Of a DNA stretch of 27,508 nt, positions 17,497 through 25,901 are shown piece by piece. Position numbers and translations under genes: made by a program. Numbering within the stretch: position 1 is the stretch's first letter; the number at the start of each line of letters is the position of its first letter. The DNA comes from DATLFI01 sp035524895 (lineage in GTDB: Bacteria > Acidobacteriota > Thermoanaerobaculia > Multivoradales > Multivoraceae): NCBI GenBank assembly GCA_035524895.1, contig DATLFI010000108.1:1-27508 (forward strand), given 5' to 3'. The notes beneath the pieces are model-generated. The model was not told the DNA's origin and made no database searches. It saw only the letters and a program-made list of their open reading frames with translations.

Positions 17497-17573
<77 letters not shown>

Positions 17574-17617
17574 TCACCGTTGTCGGGAGCGGCAAGCAAA
17601 TCACCGCCCGAACGATC

Positions 17618-17646
17618 AGTATAGAAACCCGCCCGTAGGGTGTCAA
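17618..17646 (-). promoter_or_regulatory. Near-consensus sigma-70 promoter of the initiator tRNA
   Basis: On the minus strand there is a perfect -35 TTGACA (17641-17646), a 17-bp spacer and a -10 TATACT (17618-17623, 5/6). Transcription would start near 17611, about 38 bases before the mature tRNA 5' end. It is the strongest promoter in the window. Confidence 0.88.
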
Positions 17647-17798
17647 CGAGCGCGAAGCCGGAACACCGGAGCCCGGCCGCCAACCCGCAGGAGCCCCAAG
17701 GGACCGAGAGGCCCGCGGGACACTGCTAACGTTCCGCCCGTGCGGTCGATGTCGCTTTGCCCGGCCTGTCGTTGCACCGTCCTCGCTACTGCCCATCG

Positions 17799-18137
17799 AT
17801 GAGCCCCACGACGGCGCCGCAGGCGTCACGCTTCCGGACCGACGCCCGGCCGAGTCCGCCGGGCAGGCTCATCCTGATCGCGCTCACCATCTTGATCGTG
17901 GCCGCCATCGCTCTCGGCGCCGCCCGCAGCCATCGAGACTTGGCGGCGGCACGGCTGCGCGCTGCCGCGCTGGACGCCCAGATCACCGCGGCGGAGGAGC
18001 GAATCGAGGCGCTCGAGCGCCGCATCGAACGAACCCGGGACGACCCCGCGACCTGGGATCGGCTGGCACGCGAGGAGCTGGGTCTGGTCGGCGCCGAAGA
18101 CATCGTGGTGCTGCTGCCCGAGGCGAGCGAGAATTGA
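17799..18137 (+). CDS. FtsB/DivIC-like septum formation protein
   Basis: The product has 112 residues from ATG 17799. The order is a short basic/proline-rich cytoplasmic tail, one transmembrane helix (LILIALTILIVAAIALGAA), a coiled coil (LRAAALDAQITAAEERIEALERRIER) and the typical C-terminal block WDRLAREELGLVGAEDIVVLLP. This layout defines the FtsB/DivIC family, which forms a complex with FtsL and FtsQ at the septum. An in-frame start at 17757 would add 14 residues without a recognisable motif. The stop overlaps the mfd start, implying coupled expression. A separate ftsL-like gene lies in the dcw cluster at 25554. The 225 bp upstream of this start are shared with the divergent tRNA promoter. 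Confidence 0.85.
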   Translation: MSPTTAPQASRFRTDARPSPPGRLILIALTILIVAAIALGAARSHRDLAAARLRAAALDAQITAAEERIEALERRIERTRDDPATWDRLAREELGLVGAEDIVVLLPEASEN

Positions 18138-21100
18138 CGGTCTTGGCGCGCCCGGACTCCGGCGCGCCGCTCCGTTTCATGACGAACACGTTGCCGAGTG
18201 ACCTCGCAGGGCACCTGCGTTCCAGCGAGCCCTTCGCCCGCCTGCGCGAGGCGTGCAGGGCGCAGCGAACGATCGAGATCGACCGCTTGCCGAGCCCGGC
18301 CGCGGCATGGGTGTTCGAGGTGTTGGGCGTCGAGCTACAGCGGGGGGTGGTCGCGGTAGTGCCGCGGGAGTCCGATGCCCTCGCCTGGCTCGAGTCGGCA
18401 CGCTTGCTCGCGGGCACCGCGGGCGCCGAGCCCGGCGGCACGCTGGTCTACCTGCCTGCGCCCTCCCTCTCGCCGTACCAGGAAACCGAGGCGTCGCTGC
18501 TCGGCCGCACGCAGGTCGCGCTGGCGCTCGACACTCTGGCCTCGGCGGACCGCCCGACGGTCGTGCTGACGCCGCGGGCGTTGTTTCGCCGGGTTCCCAA
18601 GCTCGAGGGGTTCGCCGCCGCCGTGCGCACCCTGCGCGAGGGTGACGAGATCTCTCTGCAGGAGCTGGCGTTGCACCTGGTGCGCCATGGCTATCGGCGC
18701 ACCGACCTGGTCGCCGAGGTCGGTGCCTTCGCCATCCGCGGTGGCGTCTTCGACGTCTTCCCGCCGGGCGGGGACGAGCCGGTGCGGCTCGACCTGTACG
18801 GCGACGAGATCGAATCGATCCGCACGTTCGACTCGGTGACCCAGCGGTCCCTCGGCCGGATCCGCGAGGTGCGCCTGTTGCCGCTCTCGCCCTTCCCGGC
18901 CGCCGCCGAGGACCAGGTCCGGCTCGCTGCGCGGCTGCGCGAGGAGCTCTCCCCGCCGGCGGACAGCGAGGCCGCCCAGCGCATCGATGCGCTGCTCGCG
19001 GGCGAGGGGTTTCCAGGCTGGGAGAGCTACCTGCCGTTGGTCGACCCCGACGCGATCAGCGTGGCCGACCTGCTGGGTGACGCGCTTTGGGTCGCGGTCG
19101 AGCCAAGCGTGCTGCTCGACGAGGCTCGCCATCACGGGGAGACTCTGTGGCACGACTTCGCGGTGCGCCAGGGCGACGACCGGCTTGCGGTGCCGCCGGC
19201 TCGTCTCGCGGGCGCCGCCGACGAGATAGAGAGTCGGCTGCGCCGCGTCGGCGTGCGTGTCCAGGCCGAGCCGGTCACGGCGCCGCCCGACGGTGCGGTC
19301 GAGGAGCGGATCGACTTCGCTGGCGGGCTCACCGATCGCCTGGTCGGCCAGCTTCCGCGCTTCCCGCGCGAGCTCGAGACCGCACGCGATCGCGGCGAGC
19401 GCTTGCTGCTGGTGGCTCCGGCCGCGCACCACGCGCGGCTCGCCGACCTGCTCGAAGGGCGCGGGATGCCGACCGGCCCCGGTGCCGTCGAGCTGTGCGA
19501 CGGCGAGCTGCGTCGCGGGTTTCGTCTCGCACCGGCACGCGTGGTGGTCTTTTCCGAGGCGCAGCTCTTCGCGCGCGGCGACGCCCCCGACCGCGGTGCG
19601 CGGCCTCGCCGGAGCTTCGTGCGCGGCCTCGGCGACTTGCGCATCGGCGAGTATGTGGTGCACGAGGATCACGGCATCGGCCAGTTCGTCGGCATGCGCG
19701 CGCTCAGCGTGGGCGGTGACAGCGCCGAGCTCCCGCCGGCGCTCAGGGGGATGCGGGAGACCGCCGTCACCAGCGAGGTGATGGAGATCGTCTACGCCTC
19801 CGGACGCACGCTGTTGCTGCCGATCGACCGGCTCGACCAGATCCAGCGCTACAGCGGTCTCGAGGGAGTGGCGCCGCGTCTCGACCAGCTCGGAGGCACG
19901 AGCTGGACGCGCAAGAAGACGCGGGTCAAGAAGGGGCTGCAGAAGCTCGCGGTGGACCTGCTGCGCCTCTATGCCGAGCGCCAGCTCGCTCGCGCACCCG
20001 CCGCGCGCGAGGATAGCGACGCCCAGTCGCAGTTCGAGGCCGCGTTCGCGTTCGACGAGACGCCCGATCAGCTCGCGGCTGCACAGGCGGTCAAGGCGGA
20101 TCTCGAGCGCGAGCTGCCGATGGACCGCCTGTTGGTGGGCGACGTCGGCTTCGGCAAGACCGAGGTCGCGATGCGCGCCGCCTTCAAGATGGTCGACAGC
20201 GGCTATCAGGTCGCCGTGCTCGCCCCTACCACCATCCTCGCCGACCAGCACCTACAGACCTTCCGCGACCGCTTCGCCGGCTTCCCGGTCGAGGTCGAGA
20301 TGGTCTCGCGCTTTCGATCCCCGGCTGAGATGCGGGAGATCCGCAAGCGGCTCGCGGAGGGCAAGATCGACGTCATCGTCGGCACCCACAAGCTCCTGGG
20401 CCGCGATATCGAGATCCCCCGGCTCGGCCTCCTCGTCGTCGACGAAGAGCAGCGCTTCGGCGTCGCGCACAAGGAGCGGCTCAAAGACTTGCGGCGGAAC
20501 ATCCACGTGCTCGCGATGTCCGCGACACCCGTGCCGCGCACCCTGCAGCTCTCGCTCGCCGGAGTGCGCGAGCTCTCGACCATCGAGTCGCCGCCCAAGG
20601 ATCGCATGGCGGTCGAGACGCGGATCGTCGCGTTCTCCGAGGAGCTGGTGCGCGAGGCGATCGAGTTCGAGCTCGAGCGGGGCGGGCAGGTCTACTACGT
20701 CTACAACCGCGTCGAGGACATCGAGCGGGTGAGCGCCTGGCTGCGCGAGCTGCTGCCAGGGCTGCGCCTGACCGTCGGCCATGGCCAGCTCGAGGAGCGC
20801 GAGCTGTTGCGTCGCATGCACGCGTTCAAGGGCGGCGAGGTCGACCTGCTGCTCGCTACCACTATCATCGAGAATGGTATCGACATCCCCCGGGTGAACA
20901 CCATGCTGGTGCACGGCGCCGACCGTTTCGGCTTGGCGCAGCTCTATCAGCTCCGCGGCCGGGTCGGACGCAGCAACCAGCTCGCGTTCTGCTACCTGTT
21001 GCTGCCCAGCGACCACGTGCTCTCGGAGGTCGCCCGCAAGCGATTGCAGTCGCTGCGCGAGTTCAGCGAGCTCGGTGCGGGGTTCCGCGTCGCCGCGCGC

Positions 21101-21730
21101 GACCTCGAGATTCGCGGCGCCGGCAACCTCTTGGGCGCCGAGCAGAGCGGCAACATCGCGGAGCTCGGCATCGAGACGTACCTGAAGATGCTCGAGGACA
21201 CGGTCCGCGAGCTACGCGGCGAGACTCTCGAGGACACGCCGTCGGCGCACATCGACCTGCCGGTCTCTATGACCATTCCGTCTTCGTACCTCAGCGAGCC
21301 CAACCTGCGCATGGAGGTGTACCAGCGGCTCGCCCGAGAGGACCCGCGCGAGCTGCTGGCCGAGCTGCGCGATCGGTTCGGGCCTCCCCCGCGGGCGGTG
21401 GAGACTCTGGCCGAGGTGGCGGAGCTCAAGCGCCTGGCGGAGCGCTTGCGCGTGCAATCGGTCGCCGCCAAGGGAGGGCGCCTCGACATTCGCCTGCGCC
21501 GCGACGCGCGGGTCGACGTGGAGCTGCTGATCGAGCTGGTGTCCGAGCGCGAGGGCTCCAGCTTCAGCCCGAACGGTGTGCTGCGCTTCGAGCGCGTGCC
21601 GGCCGAGGAATGCCTCGCGGTCGCGCGCGGCGCCCTCGAGCGCATTGCGCTTCCGGCCGCCGTGGGACCAGGGGCACAGCCCGCGGCGCCCGTGTCGGGG
21701 GCCCCTCCGCGCGCCGAGGCCGGCGGATGA
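18134..21730 (+). CDS. mfd: Transcription-repair coupling factor Mfd
   Basis: The product has 1198 residues, normal for the family. The UvrB-like N-terminal module includes LPAPSLSPYQETEASLLGR and FAIRGGVFDVFPPG. The RNA polymerase-interacting, CarD-like domain starts near LRIGEYVVHEDHGIGQFVG. The translocase has Walker A GDVGFGKTE (from residue 669), DEEQ (770-773), the SATPVPRTL motif and TTIIENGIDIPRVNT with QLRGRVGRS. The TRCF C-terminal domain follows. Mfd removes RNA polymerase stalled at DNA lesions and recruits UvrA. The start is TTG 18134, overlapping the ftsB stop; ATG 18179 is an alternative that loses 15 unconserved residues. The gene overlaps the following foldase gene through ATGA. 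Confidence 0.97.
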   Translation: MTVLARPDSGAPLRFMTNTLPSDLAGHLRSSEPFARLREACRAQRTIEIDRLPSPAAAWVFEVLGVELQRGVVAVVPRESDALAWLESARLLAGTAGAEPGGTLVYLPAPSLSPYQETEASLLGRTQVALALDTLASADRPTVVLTPRALFRRVPKLEGFAAAVRTLREGDEISLQELALHLVRHGYRRTDLVAEVGAFAIRGGVFDVFPPGGDEPVRLDLYGDEIESIRTFDSVTQRSLGRIREVRLLPLSPFPAAAEDQVRLAARLREELSPPADSEAAQRIDALLAGEGFPGWESYLPLVDPDAISVADLLGDALWVAVEPSVLLDEARHHGETLWHDFAVRQGDDRLAVPPARLAGAADEIESRLRRVGVRVQAEPVTAPPDGAVEERIDFAGGLTDRLVGQLPRFPRELETARDRGERLLLVAPAAHHARLADLLEGRGMPTGPGAVELCDGELRRGFRLAPARVVVFSEAQLFARGDAPDRGARPRRSFVRGLGDLRIGEYVVHEDHGIGQFVGMRALSVGGDSAELPPALRGMRETAVTSEVMEIVYASGRTLLLPIDRLDQIQRYSGLEGVAPRLDQLGGTSWTRKKTRVKKGLQKLAVDLLRLYAERQLARAPAAREDSDAQSQFEAAFAFDETPDQLAAAQAVKADLERELPMDRLLVGDVGFGKTEVAMRAAFKMVDSGYQVAVLAPTTILADQHLQTFRDRFAGFPVEVEMVSRFRSPAEMREIRKRLAEGKIDVIVGTHKLLGRDIEIPRLGLLVVDEEQRFGVAHKERLKDLRRNIHVLAMSATPVPRTLQLSLAGVRELSTIESPPKDRMAVETRIVAFSEELVREAIEFELERGGQVYYVYNRVEDIERVSAWLRELLPGLRLTVGHGQLEERELLRRMHAFKGGEVDLLLATTIIENGIDIPRVNTMLVHGADRFGLAQLYQLRGRVGRSNQLAFCYLLLPSDHVLSEVARKRLQSLREFSELGAGFRVAARDLEIRGAGNLLGAEQSGNIAELGIETYLKMLEDTVRELRGETLEDTPSAHIDLPVSMTIPSSYLSEPNLRMEVYQRLAREDPRELLAELRDRFGPPPRAVETLAEVAELKRLAERLRVQSVAAKGGRLDIRLRRDARVDVELLIELVSEREGSSFSPNGVLRFERVPAEECLAVARGALERIALPAAVGPGAQPAAPVSGAPPRAEAGG

Positions 21731-22596
21731 TCGCCCAACGCTCGCCGGGTCGCTCTCGTGGTCGCTCCGCGACGCTGCCCCTGGCTGCGTGGTTCCTGCT
21801 CGTTGCGGCCCTGTCGTGTGGCGGTGGCGAGCTCGCACCGGGTGCGGTCGTGCGCATCGGCGATCGAGAGCTCGACTTTATGGTGTTCTCGGACTACGTC
21901 GAGGAGGTCACCGGCGAGCCTGGCGACGCGCTCGAGAGCGCGGTTCTGGGGGGGCTGTTCGAGCAGTTCGTGGAAGAGGAGCTGCTGCTATCGCTGGCGC
22001 GAGACCGGGACCTGGTCGGCCCGCAGTCGGATCGGCGCGCGGCAGCGGCGGCGCTGCTCGGATCCACGCTCGAGGTGAGCGACGAGGAGCTGAGGCGCTA
22101 CTACGAGGGCCAGGCGGCGGAGCTCGAGGTGCCCGAGCGTCTGCGGCTACAGCACCTCCTCTTCGACGACCGCGCAGCGGCCGAGCAGGCCGAGGCGCGG
22201 TTGCGGGCCGGGGAGGCGATCGACCGGATCGCGGCGGAGCTCGATGCCTTGGGATTCGAGGAGATCGAGGCCGCGCTCGAGGACCTGCCGACCAACTATG
22301 CCGGCATGCTCTTCGGGCTCGACCCCGGGGCGGTGGTCGCCGTGGGCGACGGCTTCCAGCACCACGTCTTCGCGGTTCTGGCGCGGCGACCGGCGGGGCG
22401 GCCAGCGTTCGAGGAGGCGGCGCCCCTGCTCCGGCGGCGCCTCTCCGCCGAGCGCGCCCGCGCGCGCCGGGCCGAGCTCCTCGACGAAGCGCGGCGCCGA
22501 TACAATGTCCAGATCGCCGAAGCGCGGCTCCCGTTCGCGCTCTCGCCGGCCACCAGCGGCCGTGCCGCGTCTCCGGCAGAGGAAGGTTCACGATGA
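21727..22596 (+). CDS. PpiC/SurA-like peptidyl-prolyl isomerase lipoprotein (divergent)
   Basis: The product has 289 residues from ATG 21727, which overlaps the mfd stop (ATGA). A signal peptide ends in VAALSC, making Cys31 a probable lipid anchor, although the lipobox is imperfect. A helical SurA-N-like region (about 45-125) precedes a parvulin-like region: LEVPERLRLQHLLFDD, RLRAGEAIDRIAAELDAL, then MLFGLDPGAVVAVGDGFQHHVFAVL. The usual GDLG/W motif of active parvulins is missing, so it may be a chaperone rather than an isomerase. A C-terminal helix (LLRRRLSAERARARRAELLDEARRR) closes the fold. It presumably acts in the periplasm with the next gene, on outer-membrane proteins. Confidence 0.82.
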   Translation: MIAQRSPGRSRGRSATLPLAAWFLLVAALSCGGGELAPGAVVRIGDRELDFMVFSDYVEEVTGEPGDALESAVLGGLFEQFVEEELLLSLARDRDLVGPQSDRRAAAAALLGSTLEVSDEELRRYYEGQAAELEVPERLRLQHLLFDDRAAAEQAEARLRAGEAIDRIAAELDALGFEEIEAALEDLPTNYAGMLFGLDPGAVVAVGDGFQHHVFAVLARRPAGRPAFEEAAPLLRRRLSAERARARRAELLDEARRRYNVQIAEARLPFALSPATSGRAASPAEEGSR

Positions 22597-23702
22597 CATC
22601 GCTCCAGCGTCGCTCCACCTGCAGCCTGATCGCCCGCAGTGCGCTGCTCGCCTCCCTCGGGCTGGCGGCGGCGTTCCCCGTGGCGGCGGAGGTCGCGAAT
22701 CGTGTCGTGCTGCGCGTCAACGACCGCATCGTGACGCTCTACGACTTCGATCGGCAGCTCGCGCGTGCTCGCGCCGACATCCTCGAGCAGGCGCGCGACT
22801 CGGAGCAGCAGCGCACCCTTCTCGACAACGCCCCTCGCGAGGTCATGCGCTCGCTCTTCGACGAGCTGCTGATCCTGACGCGTGCCGACCAGCTCGGGCT
22901 CGCCGTGCGCGATCTGGAGGTCGACCAGGAGATCCGGGAGCAAATGACTCGTTTCGGGCTGAGCACCGAGGAGGAGATGCGCGCCGCTCTCGCCCAGAAC
23001 GGAATCACGCTCGAGCAGTTCCGCACCAACCTGCGCAATCAGCTTCTGTGGAGGGAGGTCACACAGGAGGAGCTCTACCCGCGCATCGCGGTGGATGAGC
23101 AGGAGCTGCGCGCCCTCTACCGCGAGCGAGCGTCCGAGTTCGCGGTGCCGGAACAGCGGCGGCTGCGCGAGGTGGTGGTGCTCGAGGACGGCGGCCTCGA
23201 TGCGGACGGGCGCGCGCGTGTCGCCGGAGAGCTGCGTGCCGCTTGGGTCGCGGGCGGCGACCCCGAAGAGCTGGTGGCGGGAGCGCGCGCCGACCATGGC
23301 GAGCTGGCCGTGGCGCTGCTCGACGTCGGTTGGGTGGGCCCCGGTGACCTCGCCCCGGAGCTCGAGCGCGCGGTGTGGCAGCTGGCGCCCGGCGATGTCA
23401 GCGAGCCCATAGCGGCTCGTGGCGGGCTCCACCTGGCGCAGGTGCTCGAGCTGAAGGAGCAGAGCCAACGTCCCTTCGAGGACGTGCGCAACGCCCTGCT
23501 CGCGCGCGAGCGGTCACGGCGCTTCGAGCAAGAGCTCGAGAAGTACCTCGAGGAGCTCGAGGAGAAGGCGTACTACGACTTCCGGCCTCCCCAAGGTCTC
23601 GAAGACTTCGAGACCGCCTCGGGGCGCCGGGTGCGCGAGGGCCAGCGGGAGCTACTGGCTCCTGGGCGCCAGGTCGCGGAGCCGGTCGCGCCGCCGCGGT
23701 AG
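22593..23702 (+). CDS. SurA-like periplasmic chaperone / peptidyl-prolyl isomerase
   Basis: The product has 369 residues from ATG 22593. That codon overlaps the preceding stop (ATGA) and has AGAGGAAGG 7 bases upstream. The signal peptide ends AFPVAA, with cleavage after residue 32. The SurA N-domain follows: VANRVVLRVNDRIVTLYDFDRQLARARADI, then LFDELLILTRADQLGLAVRDLEVDQEI and NGITLEQFRTNLRNQLLWREV. One parvulin domain is seen (about 180-290), with LDVGWVGPGDLAPELERAVWQLAPGDVSEPIAARGGLHLAQVLE. The C-terminus is helical and charged. E. coli SurA has two parvulin domains, so this is the shorter single-domain form. It should fold or escort outer-membrane proteins. Confidence 0.9.
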   Translation: MTSLQRRSTCSLIARSALLASLGLAAAFPVAAEVANRVVLRVNDRIVTLYDFDRQLARARADILEQARDSEQQRTLLDNAPREVMRSLFDELLILTRADQLGLAVRDLEVDQEIREQMTRFGLSTEEEMRAALAQNGITLEQFRTNLRNQLLWREVTQEELYPRIAVDEQELRALYRERASEFAVPEQRRLREVVVLEDGGLDADGRARVAGELRAAWVAGGDPEELVAGARADHGELAVALLDVGWVGPGDLAPELERAVWQLAPGDVSEPIAARGGLHLAQVLELKEQSQRPFEDVRNALLARERSRRFEQELEKYLEELEEKAYYDFRPPQGLEDFETASGRRVREGQRELLAPGRQVAEPVAPPR

Positions 23703-23752
23703 AAGCGCCGCCGACCCACGGCCCCCGCCGTGACATCAGCTCGGACGCGCCT

Positions 23753-24059
23753 GGTCCACCGGCACTCCACCGGCTGATCTCCGCTCCTGGTCCTGGCCGC
23801 CGCATCGGTCCTTCGTCTGACCGGTTTCGGGGACGGTCGGGTCTGCGCAGCCCCTGGCCGAGGTCTTCCGGACGGCGGCTACGCGACAGCAAGTCGCGTC
23901 GAGGCAGTGACTTCGACGTGGGCCGAAGCGCGTGGACGAGTGGTGGACCGTGGTGGAGTGAAATAGACAAAAGTGGAGTGAGGTGGTACGTTGCCGAGCT
24001 ATCGGCATCAGGATGCGGCCGAAACTGCGTCTTGGTCGGACAGTTCAATTCGGTCCACC
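23753..24059. promoter_or_regulatory. Repeated GTGGAGTG / GGTGGACC boxes upstream of mraZ (probable MraZ operator)
   Basis: The 369 bp between 23703 and 24071 hold no gene. GTGG recurs at 23943, 23953, 23973 and 23983, all spaced by multiples of 10 bp, and GTGGAGTG occurs in full at 23953-23960 and 23973-23980. Inverted copies occur farther up: GGTCCACC at 23753-23760 and CACTCCAC at 23763-23770. GGTCCACC returns at 24052-24059 next to the ribosome site, and GGTGGACC at 23942-23949. Known MraZ proteins bind short G-rich direct repeats spaced 10 bp before their own gene. A short hairpin, CACGGC-CCCC-GCCGTG (23717-23732), follows the foldase stop and may aid termination. Confidence 0.65.
23964..23992 (+). 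promoter_or_regulatory. Candidate sigma-70 promoter of the dcw cluster
   Basis: TAGACA (23964-23969, 5/6), a 17-bp spacer and TACGTT (23987-23992, 3/6) form a plausible promoter in the least GC-rich patch of the intergenic region. Two GTGG boxes lie inside the spacer, which would suit repression by MraZ. Confidence 0.45.
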
Positions 24060-24071
24060 GGAAGGCGCGCC

Positions 24072-24512
24072 ATGCTCCGCGGCAGCGCAGAAGCCAAGAT
24101 CGACGATAAGGGTCGTCTCAAGGTCCCCAGCAATTTTCGTCGCTACGTCGAGGAAACCTGGGGCCGGGACGTGTTCATCACGTCCGTGGACGGCGACCAT
24201 GGAGTGCTCTACCCGCTGCCGGTCTGGGAGGCGTTCGAGGGGCGGCTGATGAGCCTGCCGTCGACCAACGTGCAGCGCCAGCGCTACCTGGAACGGGTCG
24301 GCTACTTCGGACAGCAGGCGCAGCTCGACGCACAGGGACGGATGGTGGTCCCGGCGCGGCTGCGCGAGAGCGCGGCGATCGACGGCGACATCGTGCTGCT
24401 GGGGCTCGGCGACCGCATCGCGATCTGGAACCGAGAGCGCTTCGAGCGCCGAATCATGGACCGGCCGTTCACGGACGACGACTTCCAGGCGCTGAACGCG
24501 CAGGGGGTCTGA
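24072..24512 (+). CDS. mraZ: MraZ, transcriptional regulator of the dcw cluster
   Basis: The product has 146 residues from ATG 24072, with GGAAGG 7 bases upstream; an in-frame start at 23991 falls in the promoter region and is rejected. Two SpoVT/AbrB-type beta-hairpin domains are seen. The first is MLRGSAEAKIDDKGRLKVPSNFR, and the second is QAQLDAQGRMVVPARLRESAAI; both carry the D-x-x-G-R-x-x-V-P motif. IVLLGLGDRIAIWNRERFE closes the fold. MraZ forms rings and represses its own operon by binding direct repeats; the boxes upstream fit this. It is the first gene of the division and cell wall cluster and lies 28 bp before rsmH. Confidence 0.96.
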   Translation: MLRGSAEAKIDDKGRLKVPSNFRRYVEETWGRDVFITSVDGDHGVLYPLPVWEAFEGRLMSLPSTNVQRQRYLERVGYFGQQAQLDAQGRMVVPARLRESAAIDGDIVLLGLGDRIAIWNRERFERRIMDRPFTDDDFQALNAQGV

Positions 24513-24540
24513 TGCGACGAGGTCTCGAACGAGGAGTCAG

Positions 24541-25488
24541 GTGGTCAGCGTCAACGAGCACGTCCCGGTCCTGGTGGAGGAGTCCCTCGATTTCCTGCAG
24601 CCAGAGCGCGGCGGCGTCTACGTCGACGTCACCGTGGGGCTCGGCGGTCATGCGTCGCGATTGCTCGAGCGGGCCCCGTCCGCTTCGCTGGTCGGGCTGG
24701 ACCGCGATCCGGAGGCGCTCGAGCTGGCTGCACGACGGCTGCATCCCTTCGGTGACCGCGTGCGCCTGGTCCGCTCCGACTATCGCCGACTGCGGGAGGC
24801 GCTGGCCGAGGTCGGCCACGCCACGGTGGCCGGGATCCTCGGGGACCTGGGCGTTTCTTCGTTGCAGCTCGAGCGGGCGAGCCGCGGCTTCAGCTTTCGG
24901 CGAGAGGGTCCGCTCGACATGCGCATGGGGCCGGACGCCGCGCGCACGGCCCGCGATGTGGTCAACCAGTACTCGGAGGGTGAGCTGGTGAGGTTGCTCA
25001 AAGACTACGGCGAGGAACGGCAGGCGCGGCGGATCGCGCGCGCGATCGTCAGGGAGCGCGAGCGGGCACCGCTCGAGACGACCGTCGAGCTGCGCGACCT
25101 GATCCACCGCACGGTCGGGGTGCCGCCGCCGCATACGCGGCACCGCTTGGGAGGCATCGACTCGGCCACGCGCACCTTCCAGGCGCTCCGGATCGAGGTC
25201 AACCAGGAGCTCGAAGGCCTCGAGACCTTCCTCGAGCAGGCGATCTCGCTGCTCGAGCGCGACGGTCGGCTGGTGGTCATCTCCTATCAGAGTCTCGAGG
25301 ATCGTCTGGTCAAGTGCGCCCTGCGCCAGGCGGCTCTGGGCGAGGTCGACCCGGTGACCGGACGCAAGCGGGCGGAGACGCGGTTGATCGAGCTCATGAC
25401 CCGCAAGCCGGTGCGCGCGACGGAGGCCGAAGTGGTGGCCAATCCACGGTCGCGCTCCGCGCGGCTGCGTGCGGCCCGCCGGATCTGA
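24541..25488 (+). CDS. rsmH: 16S rRNA (cytosine1402-N4)-methyltransferase RsmH
   Basis: The product has 315 residues from GTG 24541, preceded by GAGGAG. The SAM-binding motif is YVDVTVGLGGHASRLLE (about 27-43), followed by VGLDRDPEALELA, the catalytic region GILGDLGVSSLQLERASRGFSF and GPLDMRMGP. Late motifs are ARRIARAIV, RTFQALRIEVNQELEGLE and GRLVVISYQSLEDRLVK. RsmH methylates C1402 in the ribosomal P site and is almost always the second gene of the dcw cluster (older name mraW). Length and motif order are standard. The region 25489-25553 before the next gene holds nothing notable. Confidence 0.97.
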   Translation: MVSVNEHVPVLVEESLDFLQPERGGVYVDVTVGLGGHASRLLERAPSASLVGLDRDPEALELAARRLHPFGDRVRLVRSDYRRLREALAEVGHATVAGILGDLGVSSLQLERASRGFSFRREGPLDMRMGPDAARTARDVVNQYSEGELVRLLKDYGEERQARRIARAIVRERERAPLETTVELRDLIHRTVGVPPPHTRHRLGGIDSATRTFQALRIEVNQELEGLETFLEQAISLLERDGRLVVISYQSLEDRLVKCALRQAALGEVDPVTGRKRAETRLIELMTRKPVRATEAEVVANPRSRSARLRAARRI

Positions 25489-25553
25489 CGTGCTGCCATT
25501 CCCTGTCGCTGAGCCATGTGGATCACCTGGAACCCGAATGCTGCTGGCTCCGC

Positions 25554-25901
25554 ATGAAGACTGCCTATGCCTTCCGCCGCCCGGTCGACAACGCCTACCT
25601 GGTGCGAGTGCGTGAGCGTCGGCGATTCCGCGACCTCGGCGTCGTGCTCGCTGTGGCGGTGCCGATCGCGCTCGCGCTCTTCGGGTACACCCACGTGCAC
25701 CTGCGAACGCTCGAGATCGGCTATCGCATCGGTGCGCTGGAGCGGCGCCTGGTCGAAGTGACCGAGAGCGAGCGGGTACTGCGCTCCGAGGCCGCGCAAC
25801 TGGCCAGCCCGGCACGGCTCGAGCGCCTGGCAGTCGAGGAGCTGGGGCTTCGCCCGCCGACGCTCGAGCAGGTGATCTTCGTGGAAGGAGGCCGGCGGTG
25901 A
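25554..25901 (+). CDS. ftsL: FtsL-like cell division protein
   Basis: The product has 115 residues from ATG 25554. A basic cytoplasmic tail (RVRERRRFRD) is followed by one transmembrane helix (LGVVLAVAVPIALALFGYTHV) and a periplasmic coiled coil (LEIGYRIGALERRLVEVTESERVLRSEAAQL). A C-terminal block, PARLERLAVEELGLRPPTLEQVIFV, completes it. Size, topology and position between rsmH and ftsI identify FtsL despite low sequence conservation. FtsL bridges FtsB/FtsQ and the FtsWI synthase. No strong ribosome site is visible. Its TGA overlaps the ftsI GTG by 4 bases (GTGA), so the two are translationally coupled. Confidence 0.85.
   Translation: MKTAYAFRRPVDNAYLVRVRERRRFRDLGVVLAVAVPIALALFGYTHVHLRTLEIGYRIGALERRLVEVTESERVLRSEAAQLASPARLERLAVEELGLRPPTLEQVIFVEGGRR

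Noticed and set aside
18335..20251. A 638-codon minus-strand frame inside mfd
   Set aside because: It is a codon-bias shadow of mfd, whose domains are complete on the plus strand.
21576..22592. Upstream extension of the SurA-like gene in its own frame
   Set aside because: It runs out of frame through the preceding lipoprotein gene. ATG 22593 has a strong ribosome site and begins a signal peptide.
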